A stretch of 64,000 bases of DNA from an uncultured Cedecea sp. (lineage in GTDB: Bacteria > Pseudomonadota > Gammaproteobacteria > Enterobacterales > Enterobacteriaceae): NCBI RefSeq assembly GCF_947498825.1, contig NZ_CANMLV010000007.1, positions 124,001-188,000 on the forward strand, written 5' to 3'. Below, one piece after another: positions 28,479 through 37,974 of the stretch (position 1 is the stretch's first letter; each line of letters opens with the position of its first letter). The position numbers were made by a program, and so were the translations under genes. The notes beneath the pieces were generated by a model. That model had not been told where the DNA came from. It searched no databases and saw only the letters and a program-made list of their open reading frames with translations.

Positions 28479-31400
28479 ATGCTAACTATCGACGGTAATA
28501 GTGCAGCCGCCTCCGTGGCGTTTCGTACCAGTGAGGTTATTGCAATCTACCCCATCACGCCGAGTTCTGCCATGGCAGAGCAAGCTGACGCCTGGTCCGG
28601 TGACGGGCGTAAGAATATCTGGGGTGATGTGCCGCGCGTGGTAGAGATGCAGTCTGAAGCAGGGGCCATTGCCGCTGTCCACGGCGCATTACAGACTGGT
28701 GCTCTGTCGACGTCGTTTACCTCATCGCAGGGTTTGCTGCTGATGATCCCGACGCTATACAAACTGGCAGGACAACTGACCCCCTTTGTGCTGCACGTTG
28801 CTGCCCGTACTGTCGCAACGCATGCCTTATCCATCTTCGGCGATCACTCTGATGTCATGGCCGTGCGCCAGACGGGCTGCGCGATGTTATGCGCCAGCAG
28901 TGTTCAGGAAGCGCAAGATTTCGCCCTGATCTCACATATTGCGACACTCAAGAGTCGCATTCCTTTTATTCATTTCTTTGATGGTTTCCGCACCTCACAT
29001 GAAATCAACAAAATCGTTCCACTGGCAGATGATACCCTGCTCAGCCTGATGCCACAGAAAGAGATAGATGAGCATCGTAGCCGGGCATTAAATCCTGAGC
29101 ATCCGGTGATTCGAGGCACTTCGGCGAATCCGGATACCTATTTCCAGTCTCGTGAGGCCACCAATCCCTGGTATAACGCGACCTGTGCCCATGTTGAGCA
29201 GGCAATGAATGATTTTGCCGCTACTACCGGTCGTCAGTATCATCCATTTGAGTATTACGGTCATCCCCAGGCAGAACGGGTGATTATCGTCATGGGTTCT
29301 GCGATTGGCACTTGCGAAGAAGTTATCGATGAATTGCTAACGCGCGGGGAAAAAGTCGGACTCCTGAAAGTACGGCTTTTCCGTCCTTTCAGTGCCGGGC
29401 ATCTACTGGCAGTGTTACCGGACAGCGTCAGCCAAATCGCGGTTCTCGATCGCACCAAAGAGCCCGGGGCCCATGCCGAACCGTTATACCTTGATGTGAT
29501 GACCTCGCTGGCTGAAGCCTTTAGTCGCGGCGAACGCGCCAGCCTGCCACGGGTGATTGGCGGTCGTTATGGTTTATCCTCCAAAGAATTTGGTCCTGAA
29601 TGTGTCCTGGCGGTGTTTAATGAGCTGCGAGAAGCCAAACCTCGCCCACGCTTTACCGTCGGTATTTATGATGATGTCACCCATCTGTCGCTCCCGCTCC
29701 CGGTGAATACTCTGCCAAACCATGCCAGGCTGGAAGCGCTGTTCTATGGTCTTGGCAGTGACGGGAGCGTGTCCGCCACCAAGAACAATATTAAGATAAT
29801 TGGCAATGCCACCCGCTGGTATACCCAGGGCTATTTTGTCTATGACTCGAAAAAAGCCGGTGGGCTGACTGTGTCCCATCTGCGGGTCAGTGAACGGCCG
29901 ATACACTCAACCTATCTTATTGAACAGGCGGATTTTGTTGGCTGCCACCAGCTACAATTTGTTGATAAATACCTGATGGCCGAACGCCTGAAACCCGGCG
30001 GTATTTTCCTGCTAAACACCCCGTATAGCGCCGAAGAAGTCTGGCACCGCTTACCTCAGGACGTACAATCAGTACTGAATCAGAAACAGGCGCGTTTCTA
30101 TGTTATCAATGCGGCTAAAATTGCCCGGGACTGCCAGCTTGGGGCGCGCATCAATACCGTCATGCAAATGGCTTTTTTCCATCTGACGGCGATCCTCCCC
30201 GGGGACTCGGCGCTCACTGAGCTACAAAACGCCATCACCAGCAGTTATAGCAGTAAAGGTGAAGAGGTTGTCAGCCGCAACTGGCAGGCCTTAGCCCTTG
30301 CTCAACAGTCTCTGTTTGCCGTTGCATTACAGCCTGTTTCCCCTGATAGCGCCATGCGCCCGCCTGTCGTTTCTGACAGTGCACCCGACTTTGTAAAAAC
30401 CGTCACCGCCGCAATGCTCTCGGGCCTCGGTGATGCTCTGCCCGTTTCCGCCCTGCCACCAGACGGCACCTGGCCGGTTGGCACCACCCGCTGGGAAAAA
30501 CGCAATATTGCCGAAGCAATCCCTGTCTGGAAAGCCGACCTCTGTACTCAGTGTAACCACTGTGTTGCAGCCTGCCCACATGCCGCTATTCGGGCAAAAG
30601 TCGTACAGCCTGATGCCATGGAAAATGCTCCCGAAAGCCTGCAAGTCCTTGACGTTAAGGCGAGGGATATGCGCGGTCAGAAATATGTCCTGCAAGTGGC
30701 ACCTGAAGACTGTACTGGCTGTAATTTATGCGTTGAAGTTTGCCCGGCAAAAGACCGCCAGAACCCGGATATTAAAGCCATTAATATGCTGGACAGACTT
30801 GAACATCTGGAAGAGGAAAAAGAACATTATGACTTCTTTCTGAATCTGCCAGAGATAGACCGCAGTCAGATTGAACGTATTGATATCCGTACTTCGCAGT
30901 TGATTACACCGTTATTTGAATACTCGGGCGCCTGTTCGGGTTGCGGTGAAACCCCTTATATCAAAATCCTGACCCAGCTGTATGGTGACAGGATGCTGAT
31001 AGCCAATGCCACTGGCTGCTCTTCTATCTATGGCGGTAACCTGCCCTCCACGCCGTATACCACGGATGTCAATGGCCGGGGTCCGGCCTGGGCCAACTCA
31101 CTCTTCGAAGATAACGCAGAGTTTGGTTTAGGTTTCCGTTTAACGATCGATCAACATCGCGCCCGCGTGATGCGTCTGCTGGAAAAATTTGCCTGCCAGC
31201 TGACGCCTGATCTCTACCAGCAGCTGCATGCCAAAGCAACGCCTGAGCAACGCCGCCTCCAGGTGACTGCCTTACGCCAGCAACTCTCAACGATTGATGA
31301 GGCTGATGCCCGTCAGTTGGTGACCGATGCCGATGCTCTTGTAGATAAGTCTGTCTGGTTGATTGGCGGTGATGGCTGGGCCTATGATATTGGCTTTGGC

Positions 31401-32006
31401 GGGTTGGATCATGTGCTGAGTCTGACTGAAAACGTCAATATTCTGGTGCTCGATACTCAGTGTTACTCCAATACCGGTGGGCAGGCTTCAAAAGCTACGC
31501 CTCTGGGAGCCGTTACGAAGTTTGGCGAACACGGAAAACGCAAAGCCCGTAAAGATTTGGGCGTCAGTATGATGATGTACGGTCATGTTTATGTCGCGCA
31601 AATTTCGCTGGGGGCGCAACTCAACCAGACAATGAAGGCGATTCAGGAAGCAGAAGCCTACCCTGGCCCGTCACTGATTATTGCCTACAGTCCTTGCGAA
31701 GAGCATGGTTACGATTTAGCCCTCAGTCATGACCAGATGCGTCAGCTTACCGCCACGGGATTCTGGCCGCTGTATCGCTTCGACCCGCGCCGGGCCGATG
31801 AAGGCAAACTGCCGCTGACGCTTGACTCCCGTCCACCTTCAGACGCGTTAAGTGAAACACTCATGAACGAGCAACGTTTCCGTCGCCTGAACAGCCAGCA
31901 GCCTGACGTCGCGCAACAGCTGTGGAAAGAAGCAGCGACGGACTTGCAAAAACGCTACGACTTTCTGGCGAATATGGCAGGAAAATCAGAAAAAACAACG
32001 GAGTAG
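28479..32006 (+). CDS. nifJ: Pyruvate:ferredoxin (flavodoxin) oxidoreductase NifJ/YdbK
   Basis: This single-chain enzyme converts pyruvate and CoA to acetyl-CoA and CO2, passing electrons to ferredoxin or flavodoxin. ATG 28479 (AAGGG about 8 bp upstream) gives 1175 residues, the YdbK length. Domains in order: pyruvate-binding N-terminal domain (TSEVIAIYPITPSSAMAEQAD), CoA/gamma domains, a two-cluster ferredoxin insert (CTQCNHCVAACP at about 689 and CTGCNLCVEVCP at about 745) and the C-terminal thiamine diphosphate domain with the third cluster (ACSGCGETPY, NATGCSSIYGGNLP, GGDGWAYDIGFGGLDHVL). It is a monocistronic gene followed by three hairpins. Confidence 0.97.
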   Translation: MLTIDGNSAAASVAFRTSEVIAIYPITPSSAMAEQADAWSGDGRKNIWGDVPRVVEMQSEAGAIAAVHGALQTGALSTSFTSSQGLLLMIPTLYKLAGQLTPFVLHVAARTVATHALSIFGDHSDVMAVRQTGCAMLCASSVQEAQDFALISHIATLKSRIPFIHFFDGFRTSHEINKIVPLADDTLLSLMPQKEIDEHRSRALNPEHPVIRGTSANPDTYFQSREATNPWYNATCAHVEQAMNDFAATTGRQYHPFEYYGHPQAERVIIVMGSAIGTCEEVIDELLTRGEKVGLLKVRLFRPFSAGHLLAVLPDSVSQIAVLDRTKEPGAHAEPLYLDVMTSLAEAFSRGERASLPRVIGGRYGLSSKEFGPECVLAVFNELREAKPRPRFTVGIYDDVTHLSLPLPVNTLPNHARLEALFYGLGSDGSVSATKNNIKIIGNATRWYTQGYFVYDSKKAGGLTVSHLRVSERPIHSTYLIEQADFVGCHQLQFVDKYLMAERLKPGGIFLLNTPYSAEEVWHRLPQDVQSVLNQKQARFYVINAAKIARDCQLGARINTVMQMAFFHLTAILPGDSALTELQNAITSSYSSKGEEVVSRNWQALALAQQSLFAVALQPVSPDSAMRPPVVSDSAPDFVKTVTAAMLSGLGDALPVSALPPDGTWPVGTTRWEKRNIAEAIPVWKADLCTQCNHCVAACPHAAIRAKVVQPDAMENAPESLQVLDVKARDMRGQKYVLQVAPEDCTGCNLCVEVCPAKDRQNPDIKAINMLDRLEHLEEEKEHYDFFLNLPEIDRSQIERIDIRTSQLITPLFEYSGACSGCGETPYIKILTQLYGDRMLIANATGCSSIYGGNLPSTPYTTDVNGRGPAWANSLFEDNAEFGLGFRLTIDQHRARVMRLLEKFACQLTPDLYQQLHAKATPEQRRLQVTALRQQLSTIDEADARQLVTDADALVDKSVWLIGGDGWAYDIGFGGLDHVLSLTENVNILVLDTQCYSNTGGQASKATPLGAVTKFGEHGKRKARKDLGVSMMMYGHVYVAQISLGAQLNQTMKAIQEAEAYPGPSLIIAYSPCEEHGYDLALSHDQMRQLTATGFWPLYRFDPRRADEGKLPLTLDSRPPSDALSETLMNEQRFRRLNSQQPDVAQQLWKEAATDLQKRYDFLANMAGKSEKTTE

Positions 32007-32021
32007 TCTTCTTCTGTTCAG

Positions 32022-32123
32022 TGACGCCTGGCTAAAGCCAGGCGTCAGATTGCTGACAAAGAAGGAAAAAACGTGTTTTTTCCTTCTTTGTGTTATCAGC
32101 CGAAAATCAATGAATTGATTTTC
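32022..32123. terminator. Three consecutive perfect hairpins downstream of nifJ
   Basis: Hairpin 1: TGACGCCTGGC / GCCAGGCGTCA, loop TAAA (32022-32047). Hairpin 2: 16-bp perfect stem at 32056-32071 and 32076-32091 with loop CGTG, its distal arm starting with T6. Hairpin 3: GAAAATCAA / TTGATTTTC, loop TGAA (32102-32123). They lie between convergent nifJ and the LysR gene, so one or more will terminate each direction. Confidence 0.75.
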
Positions 32124-32227
32124 CTGTTTATTTTCGTAAATAAGCGCTGATAATCAGATATCACTTTAGCTTTGTCATCAGTCTCACGCCAGGCGTTTGT
32201 TTAACTGTCCTGTGGATAAGTATTTGC

Positions 32228-33160
32228 TTATGACTGCCAGTAAAGTGGTGAACCGAACGCATCAAGATAGTAATCAATAATGGCTCTGACATTCAGTGGA
32301 GGATGGCGAGCGTCTGGATAGATGGCCGCAATATGCTGTGGCTCCGTTTTAATCGACATATTCCACTCAGGCAGTAGTCCAACGAGCTCCCCACTTTTAA
32401 GCCTGTCTCCAATTAACCAGTCAGGGAATAATACGATCCCCATATCACCAAGCGCGGCAATAAGCAGCGTTTCTGCATTATTAGAAGCCATCAGGGGGGA
32501 AACTTGATAGTGCATCCATTCTTCTCCAGGCTGTCGCAGCAACCAACGGTTGGTACCGGAAGAACCGCGGTAAACCAGACATTTATGCCGTGCCAGATCT
32601 TCAGGCGATTGAGGGGCACCACACCGGCTTATATAGGCTGGTGACGCAGCAAGATGGTAGAACTGCTGGCCAAAAATCCGGGCGTGAAAAGAGGAGTCTG
32701 TCAGCGTACCGATACGAAAAATCACGTCAGTCGGATCCCGATGTGGATCGATGTAATCATCGGTCAGCGTAAGTTCAATCCTCAGTTTCGGGTATTTCTC
32801 CGACAAACCTGGCAGTCCAGGCGCCACATGCCTCTGTCCGAAAAACACAGGCGCATTAATGCGCACCATACCAGTGGGCTCAAGCGTCCTCTCATTAAGC
32901 TCACGTCGCGCCTCATCCAGACTTGCTGTCATCGTCTTCGCATAACGGATAAAGAGATGACCGCTTTCCGTCGGGATGATGGATCGCGTATTACGATAAA
33001 AAAGCTGCTGCCCCAGCGCATCGTCAATCTGCTGGACGACGCGAGAGACTTGGGAGGCGGAAATCCCTTCCCTACGCGCTACGACAGAGAAATTTTGCGT
33101 TTCATAAACAGCGATAAAAATCAGCAGAGCACGAATGCTGATGTTTCCGGGCTCACTCAT
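32228..33160 (-). CDS. LysR-family transcriptional regulator
   Basis: From ATG 33160 (AGGA about 10 bp upstream) the product has 310 residues, the usual length; the frame opens further to 33265 without homology. The N-terminal winged helix-turn-helix reads NFSVVARREGISASQVSRVVQQIDDALGQQLFYRNTRS; the C-terminal periplasmic-binding-like sensor follows (RHVAPGLPGLSEKYPKLRIELTL, DPTDVIFRIG, NNAETLLIAALGDMGIVLFPDWL). It belongs to the large group with single-substitution effector pockets. It is divergent from the two DUF606 transporter genes, 99 bp between starts, which are therefore its probable targets. Confidence 0.9.
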   Translation of the reverse strand: MSEPGNISIRALLIFIAVYETQNFSVVARREGISASQVSRVVQQIDDALGQQLFYRNTRSIIPTESGHLFIRYAKTMTASLDEARRELNERTLEPTGMVRINAPVFFGQRHVAPGLPGLSEKYPKLRIELTLTDDYIDPHRDPTDVIFRIGTLTDSSFHARIFGQQFYHLAASPAYISRCGAPQSPEDLARHKCLVYRGSSGTNRWLLRQPGEEWMHYQVSPLMASNNAETLLIAALGDMGIVLFPDWLIGDRLKSGELVGLLPEWNMSIKTEPQHIAAIYPDARHPPLNVRAIIDYYLDAFGSPLYWQS

Positions 33161-33259
33161 TGATGCAAATCCTGCACAAGTGTTTATCTGATTATGGCAT
33201 TTTTCTTCTTCACCGTAACAATTAACCTTTCCCGTCTGAATAACGGGAGACTGATTGAT

Positions 33260-33694
33260 ATGCAACTGATACTGATTTTAATCGTAATTGCCGGAGGGAT
33301 GGGACTGTCCATAGAAGCAGGATTGCTCGGACCATTAGGTGGTGAAGTCGGTGACTTATGGGCCACTTTCAGTGTATTTGGTGTAGGCGCCGCACTGACT
33401 TTCCTGCTGATGCTATTTTTCAGCCCTCGTAATAGCCCGTCTTTCTTTGCTCAGCCCCCCTGGCAACTCCTGGGGGGCCTGCTGGGTCCGATTTATGTCA
33501 TCATCCTGACTGTCACAACACCCACCATCGGCATCGCCATGACGATGATCGGTATTCTGGCAGGCCAGGTCTTCAAAAGCCTGATTATTGATCATTTCGG
33601 CCTGCTCGGTACACCGTACAGACCCATCGATAAAAAACGTATTATCGCACTGATGTTCATCATTGCAGCGCTGGTAATGGTTGCACAAGGGTAA
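33260..33694 (+). CDS. DMT-family half-transporter (YdcZ/DUF606 type), first of a pair
   Basis: From ATG 33260 (GGGAGA about 9 bp upstream) the product has 144 residues and five predicted membrane helices, beginning MQLILILIVIAGGMGLSIEAGLLGPLGGEVGDLW. This is the DUF606/YdcZ form, a half-size drug/metabolite transporter. It is 9 bp upstream of a second, related half-transporter, so the two probably form a heterodimer, as other five-helix DMT proteins do. Substrate unknown; regulation by the divergent LysR protein is likely. Confidence 0.85.
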   Translation: MQLILILIVIAGGMGLSIEAGLLGPLGGEVGDLWATFSVFGVGAALTFLLMLFFSPRNSPSFFAQPPWQLLGGLLGPIYVIILTVTTPTIGIAMTMIGILAGQVFKSLIIDHFGLLGTPYRPIDKKRIIALMFIIAALVMVAQG

Positions 33695-33703
33695 GGTAAC
33701 ATT

Positions 33704-34192
33704 ATGACAATTATCATGATTATTCTCGCCGTTATTGGCGGCGCCATGTTGAGTATCCAGGCGGCAATTAACGGGCAACTGGGCAGTCAAGTCGGGGTAT
33801 TTAAAAGTGCGTTTCTGACATTTTCGATTGGTGCCCTGGTGACAGCACTGCTGATTTTCTTCTTTGAGCCTAAACATGCTCTGACCTTGATGGATGTACC
33901 TAAATGGCAGCTGCTTGGTGCAATGTTTGGCGTACCATACATCGTTATCATGGTACTGGCGGTACAGCGTATCGGTGCGGCGCTCGCAACTGTCGCCGTT
34001 ATCTTTGGGCAATTGACAATGAGCATGTTAATCGACAACTTCGGCTGGCTGGGCAATACGTCGATTCCATTTTCGATAAACCGTCTCGCCGCTATCATCT
34101 GTCTGGGGATCGCGCTGTTTTTCATTTATTCCAGTAGTCAGCCCAAAACCGCCCCGTCTAAAAAGCGTTTACGGCAGGCAGAAAAGTTCTGA
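33704..34192 (+). CDS. DMT-family half-transporter (YdcZ/DUF606 type), second of a pair
   Basis: The 162-residue protein has five membrane helices, starting MTIIMIILAVIGGAMLSIQAAINGQLGSQVGVF, which repeats the motif of the upstream gene (GGxMLSIQAxxNGxLGxxVG), and a basic C-terminal tail (SKKRLRQAEKF). The paired genes arose by duplication, and opposite topology of the two subunits is usual in such pairs. GTAAGGTAAC precedes the ATG. There is no adjacent efflux or catabolic gene to suggest a substrate. Confidence 0.85.
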   Translation: MTIIMIILAVIGGAMLSIQAAINGQLGSQVGVFKSAFLTFSIGALVTALLIFFFEPKHALTLMDVPKWQLLGAMFGVPYIVIMVLAVQRIGAALATVAVIFGQLTMSMLIDNFGWLGNTSIPFSINRLAAIICLGIALFFIYSSSQPKTAPSKKRLRQAEKF

Positions 34193-34285
34193 ACATGAAG
34201 TGGTTGAAAGAAGAACAGGCACAGCTGGCAGGGTAAAAGCGCTATCGTCGGTACTGATGTGCCGATATCGCTGCCGGATAACATT

Positions 34286-34315
34286 TTGTTACCCTCGTAA
34301 CATATTTGTCATAAT
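34286..34315 (+). promoter_or_regulatory. Promoter with overlapping palindrome upstream of the uhpA-like gene
   Basis: TTGTTA (34286-34291), an 18-bp spacer and CATAAT (34310-34315) form a plausible sigma-70 promoter 63 bp before the uhpA-like start. A perfect palindrome TGTTAC-CCTC-GTAACA (34287-34302) overlaps the -35 element and is a candidate operator. Binding protein unknown. Confidence 0.45.
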
Positions 34316-34378
34316 ACCATTGCCTTAAATTCTTTCCTCCGCATCATAGGGTTACCTTGTTCTGTAAAATGACATCTT

Positions 34379-35008
34379 ATGATTGCTGTTGCCTTGGTTG
34401 ATGACCACGTTGTGGTGCGTTCGGGTTTTGCTCAACTTTTAAGCCTGGAGCCTGATATTGAAGTCGTGGGTCAGTACAGTGCGGCGGCGGCGGCCTGGTC
34501 TGCGCTGACCAAATCCGCGCCGGATGTGACAGTGCTGGATGTCGCCATGCCCGATGAAAGCGGACTGAGCCTGCTGAAACGTCTGCGCCAGCATAACCCC
34601 AAGTTTCGCGCCATTATTCTCAGTATCTATGACACCACCGCCTTTGTGCAAAGTGCGCTTGATGCCGGCGCCTGTGGCTACCTCACTAAACGCTGCGGCC
34701 CTGAAGAACTGGTCCAGGCTGTGCGTACTATCGGTATGGGAGGCCATTATTTATGCACCGATGCGCTGCGGGCACTGCGCCATGCCGGGCAGCCCTCTCA
34801 GGCTCTGGTGAGTCTGACCCCGCGCGAATGCGAAATCTTTAATCTGCTAATCAAAGGGGAAAGCGTCAGACATATCGCTGAACTGTTGCAGTTAAGCCAT
34901 AAGACCGTCCATGTTCATCGGGCCAATATTCTCGGGAAACTGCAATGTGAAACCACTGTCGATTTAGTGCATTTTGCCCTGGAACATAAATTACTGGCAG
35001 GCCAGTAA
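34379..35008 (+). CDS. UhpA-like response regulator (REC-LuxR HTH)
   Basis: The 209-residue protein has a receiver domain with the acidic pair Asp8-Asp9 (ALVDDH), phosphoacceptor Asp54 (TVLDVAMPD) and Lys104 region (GYLTKRCGPEEL), and a LuxR-type helix-turn-helix (LTPRECEIFNLLIKGESVRHIAELLQLSHKTVHVHRANILGKL). It resembles E. coli UhpA along its length (DDHxxVRSGFAQLLxLEPD; KRCxPxEL; SxKTVHVHRANxxxKL). It would activate genes when phosphorylated by the downstream histidine kinase, whose start overlaps its stop by one base. Context makes the afuABC genes and its own operon the probable targets. I leave the symbol blank because it is a second-type Uhp system, not the uhpT locus. Confidence 0.88.
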   Translation: MIAVALVDDHVVVRSGFAQLLSLEPDIEVVGQYSAAAAAWSALTKSAPDVTVLDVAMPDESGLSLLKRLRQHNPKFRAIILSIYDTTAFVQSALDAGACGYLTKRCGPEELVQAVRTIGMGGHYLCTDALRALRHAGQPSQALVSLTPRECEIFNLLIKGESVRHIAELLQLSHKTVHVHRANILGKLQCETTVDLVHFALEHKLLAGQ

Positions 35009-36534
35009 TGCGCCGGGAGTTGCGACATATTCTGATGTCGCTGTTTATTTTTATGGCATGGGGGCTGGGCTGGTTTGCTCTCTGGACTATCAGCTTTTAT
35101 CTGACGCATAACGGCCAGCAGGCTGCATTATTGCTGCCCCAGGGCATGCACCTGGCGATGTTAATCCTGCTTAGCCGTCGTTTCTGGCCAGCATTAATTC
35201 TGCCTGAGTTACTGCTGACAGGCTGGTTGCTGCAACAGCAACTGATGAGTGAGCCACTGATACTGACCTCGCCATTTATCAGTCTGCTGACGGTCATCGC
35301 CGTGCGGCATTTCTGGCATCGGTTTACCCTCTACTGGCAGCGACTGTCGTTGTTAATGGCGGCTGTTACTGCAAACGCCCTGCTCCACACGTTAATTCTG
35401 GCGCCTTTTCTGCAAAGCCCCGCCACACTTATTCTGCTGGCAGCCTTTACTGGCGGCATCCTGCTGACGCCTTTTGTCTATTTAATTTATGAATACCTGC
35501 GCCAGCAGCGGCTGGAAGACTTGCTTGTTCTTGAAACCCCTAATCCACCACTACGGACTTCTCTGCTCATTTGGTGCAGTCTGTTTTTTATTATTGGCAT
35601 CGGTACCCAGCTGGTTTTTTCCCCGGAAATAGCCCGCCTGCTGCTGATTGTGGTGTTCCTGCCCAATGTCGTGATGGCGTATAAATTTGGCTGGCAGGGT
35701 GGCGTACTGGCGGCGTTGCTCGGCAGTATGTTGATAACCATCGCCCGTCAGATTGGCGGTGGTTTTAATAATCTGCTGGAAATGGAGCTTTTTCTTTCCA
35801 CTCAGGCCTTGCTCGGGATAGGCTTAGGTATCGCCATTAGTCGCCAGCAACTTCTGGCGGCGAATATGCAACGCTACCGGCAACGGCTGGAACAGGAGTT
35901 ACATGCCCGCCGCAGCCTGATGGAACAGTTGGTGCATGCTGAAGAAGGAGCGCGTAAAAGCCTGGCCCGGGAGCTGCATGATGAAATCGGCCAGAATATT
36001 ACCGCCATCCAAATCCAGTCGATGTTAATTAAACGCACACAGGACTCCCCTCCGACCCAGCTGGCTGCTGAGCAGATAGACCAACTTGCTCAGCGTATTC
36101 ATCACTCAACACGTCAATTACTGCGTCAACTGCGTCCTCCGGTTCTCGACGAAATGTCGTTAGAAAAAGCACTCTATCATCTGATTCAAGAGTTTGCCTT
36201 CGAAGAACAGGGCATTGATTGTCGGTTTCACTATGCCCTGCCCGGCCAGCCAACCAGTGAGACAGTGGTCTTTACGCTCTATCGTTTACTGCAGGAATTA
36301 CTGAATAACATCAGTAAACACGCTAATGCCCGACAGATTGAGATAACCCTTTCTCACCAGAATAACGCGGTTTGTCTCGAGGTTAATGACGATGGTGTGG
36401 GTTTGCCTGCTGAACATCGTCCGGGTTTTGGTTTACAAGGCATGAGTGAACGTATTCAGGCACTGGGTGGAACTTTTCAACTCGAAAGTCGAAATGGAAC
36501 ACGCGTAATTGTTAACTTGCCCGCACTTTTTTAA
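35008..36534 (+). CDS. UhpB-like sensor histidine kinase (MASE1 type)
   Basis: The 508-residue protein has about eight membrane helices in its first 290 residues (MASE1-type sensor region), a short coiled segment (QRYRQRLEQELHARRSLMEQL) and a HisKA_3/HATPase kinase core with the phospho-accepting His near residue 324 in RELHDEIGQNITAIQ, the N-box LLQELLNNISKHANA and G-boxes DDGVGLPAEHRPGFGLQGM. In the Uhp system UhpB is held in check or activated through the membrane sensor UhpC; here the UhpC-like protein is encoded 100 bp downstream. It shares a TAATG junction with the response-regulator gene. Confidence 0.9.
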   Translation: MRRELRHILMSLFIFMAWGLGWFALWTISFYLTHNGQQAALLLPQGMHLAMLILLSRRFWPALILPELLLTGWLLQQQLMSEPLILTSPFISLLTVIAVRHFWHRFTLYWQRLSLLMAAVTANALLHTLILAPFLQSPATLILLAAFTGGILLTPFVYLIYEYLRQQRLEDLLVLETPNPPLRTSLLIWCSLFFIIGIGTQLVFSPEIARLLLIVVFLPNVVMAYKFGWQGGVLAALLGSMLITIARQIGGGFNNLLEMELFLSTQALLGIGLGIAISRQQLLAANMQRYRQRLEQELHARRSLMEQLVHAEEGARKSLARELHDEIGQNITAIQIQSMLIKRTQDSPPTQLAAEQIDQLAQRIHHSTRQLLRQLRPPVLDEMSLEKALYHLIQEFAFEEQGIDCRFHYALPGQPTSETVVFTLYRLLQELLNNISKHANARQIEITLSHQNNAVCLEVNDDGVGLPAEHRPGFGLQGMSERIQALGGTFQLESRNGTRVIVNLPALF

Positions 36535-36634
36535 CAAAGTCGGGCTAATCCAGGAATAAGTCTTAGTGAACTACAACCTGGTCTCATCCTCTTTCCGATA
36601 TTTGTTTCTATAGTCGTTTTATACCGGAGGCGCC

Positions 36635-37969
36635 ATGCTCGCTAACAATAATATTAGCCGCGAATATCAGTACTGGCGACCTCGTTTATTGCTCTCGATG
36701 ATTGTCGGATACGCCGCATTCTATCTGACGCGTAAGAGCGTTAACTTTGTCCTGCCAGCCATGCAGACTGATCTTGCGTTGGACAAAGGTGATATTGGGT
36801 TGCTCGGTACCTTGTTTTATCTTTCGTACGGGGTATCAAAGTTCGCCGCGGGGATCTGGCATGATCGCCGGGGGGATAACTGGTTTATGGGCGTGGGCCT
36901 GCTGGCGACCGGCGTACTGAATATTTTATTCGCGTTTGGTGGCAGCTTATCCGCGCTGTTGATTATCTGGACCTTAAATGGTTTTTTTCAGGGATTTGGC
37001 TGGCCGCCTTGCGCGCGTATTTTAACGCACTGGTACTCCAGAAATGAACGCGGATTTTGGTGGGGATGCTGGAATACCTCCATCAATCTCGGGGGAGCAG
37101 CAGTGCCATTACTGTCAGCCTTAATGGCACTGTGGTTTGGCTGGCAGGCGGCGCTCCTGGTACCGGGATTTATCGGTATTGTGATTGGATTATGGCTGTG
37201 CCGGAAATTACGCGGCACGCCGGAAGAACAAGGTTTACCGGCTGTCGGTTACTGGCGTCAGGATCCGCTGGAAATCCGCCAGTTACAGCAAAGCCCTGTG
37301 ATGCCGCTCTGGGAAATGTTTGCCAGAACCATTCTGAAAAATCGCATGATTTGGTTGCTGGCTGTGAGTTATGTCCTGGTTTACCTGATTCGTATTGCCC
37401 TCAACGACTGGGGCAATATCTGGTTAGCAGAGAGTCATGGCGTCAACCTGCTCAGTGCCAATGCCACGGTGATGCTGTTTGAACTCGGGGGCTTATGCGG
37501 GGCGTTATTTGCTGGCTGGGGTTCTGACTTACTGTTCCGTGGTCAGCGAGCACCGATGATTTTATTATTTGCACTCGGCCTGTTTGTTTCTGTCGCCGCG
37601 CTGTGGTTATCGCCAGTCCATCATTACGCGTTACTGGCAATGTGTTTCTTTACCACGGGATTTTTTGTTTTTGGCCCACAAATGTTGATTGGGCTGGCAG
37701 CGGTAGAGTGCAGCCATAAACAGGCGGCGGGGACGGTGACCGGATTCTTAGGCCTGTTCGCCTATTTGGGCGCCGCGCTGGCAGGCTGGCCACTCTCGCA
37801 AGTGATTACTGATTATGGTTGGTCCGGCATGTTTGTCTTGTTAACTATTGCCGCAGCCTTGATAGGATTCTTGCTGATGCCTCTGTTAATAGCAGGGCTC
37901 AGCTGGCAAGACCGGAGTCACAATGCCACGGAAACGGCGCACACACTACCTCAGGATAACTCAGGATAA
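36635..37969 (+). CDS. UhpC-like MFS sensor/transporter
   Basis: The 444-residue protein is an organophosphate:phosphate antiporter-type MFS member with 12 membrane helices. The conserved start YWRPRLLLSMIVGYAAFYLTRKSVNFVLPAMQTDL, GxxDRRGDNWFM-type loop (HDRRGDNW) and the PPCARILTHWYSRNERGFWWG and NDWGNIWLAESHGV segments match UhpC, which binds external glucose 6-phosphate and signals to UhpB rather than mainly transporting it. UhpC-like identity rather than UhpT or GlpT is supported by its place behind uhpAB-like genes. It ends 5 bp before afuA, coupling sensing and transport genes in one operon. Confidence 0.87.
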   Translation: MLANNNISREYQYWRPRLLLSMIVGYAAFYLTRKSVNFVLPAMQTDLALDKGDIGLLGTLFYLSYGVSKFAAGIWHDRRGDNWFMGVGLLATGVLNILFAFGGSLSALLIIWTLNGFFQGFGWPPCARILTHWYSRNERGFWWGCWNTSINLGGAAVPLLSALMALWFGWQAALLVPGFIGIVIGLWLCRKLRGTPEEQGLPAVGYWRQDPLEIRQLQQSPVMPLWEMFARTILKNRMIWLLAVSYVLVYLIRIALNDWGNIWLAESHGVNLLSANATVMLFELGGLCGALFAGWGSDLLFRGQRAPMILLFALGLFVSVAALWLSPVHHYALLAMCFFTTGFFVFGPQMLIGLAAVECSHKQAAGTVTGFLGLFAYLGAALAGWPLSQVITDYGWSGMFVLLTIAAALIGFLLMPLLIAGLSWQDRSHNATETAHTLPQDNSG

Positions 37970-37974
37970 TAACG

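Noticed and set aside
33413-34012. 199-residue frame opposite the two DMT genes
   Set aside because: Cys/His/Gln-rich translation typical of the antisense of membrane-protein codons; the plus-strand pair is clearly the coding strand.
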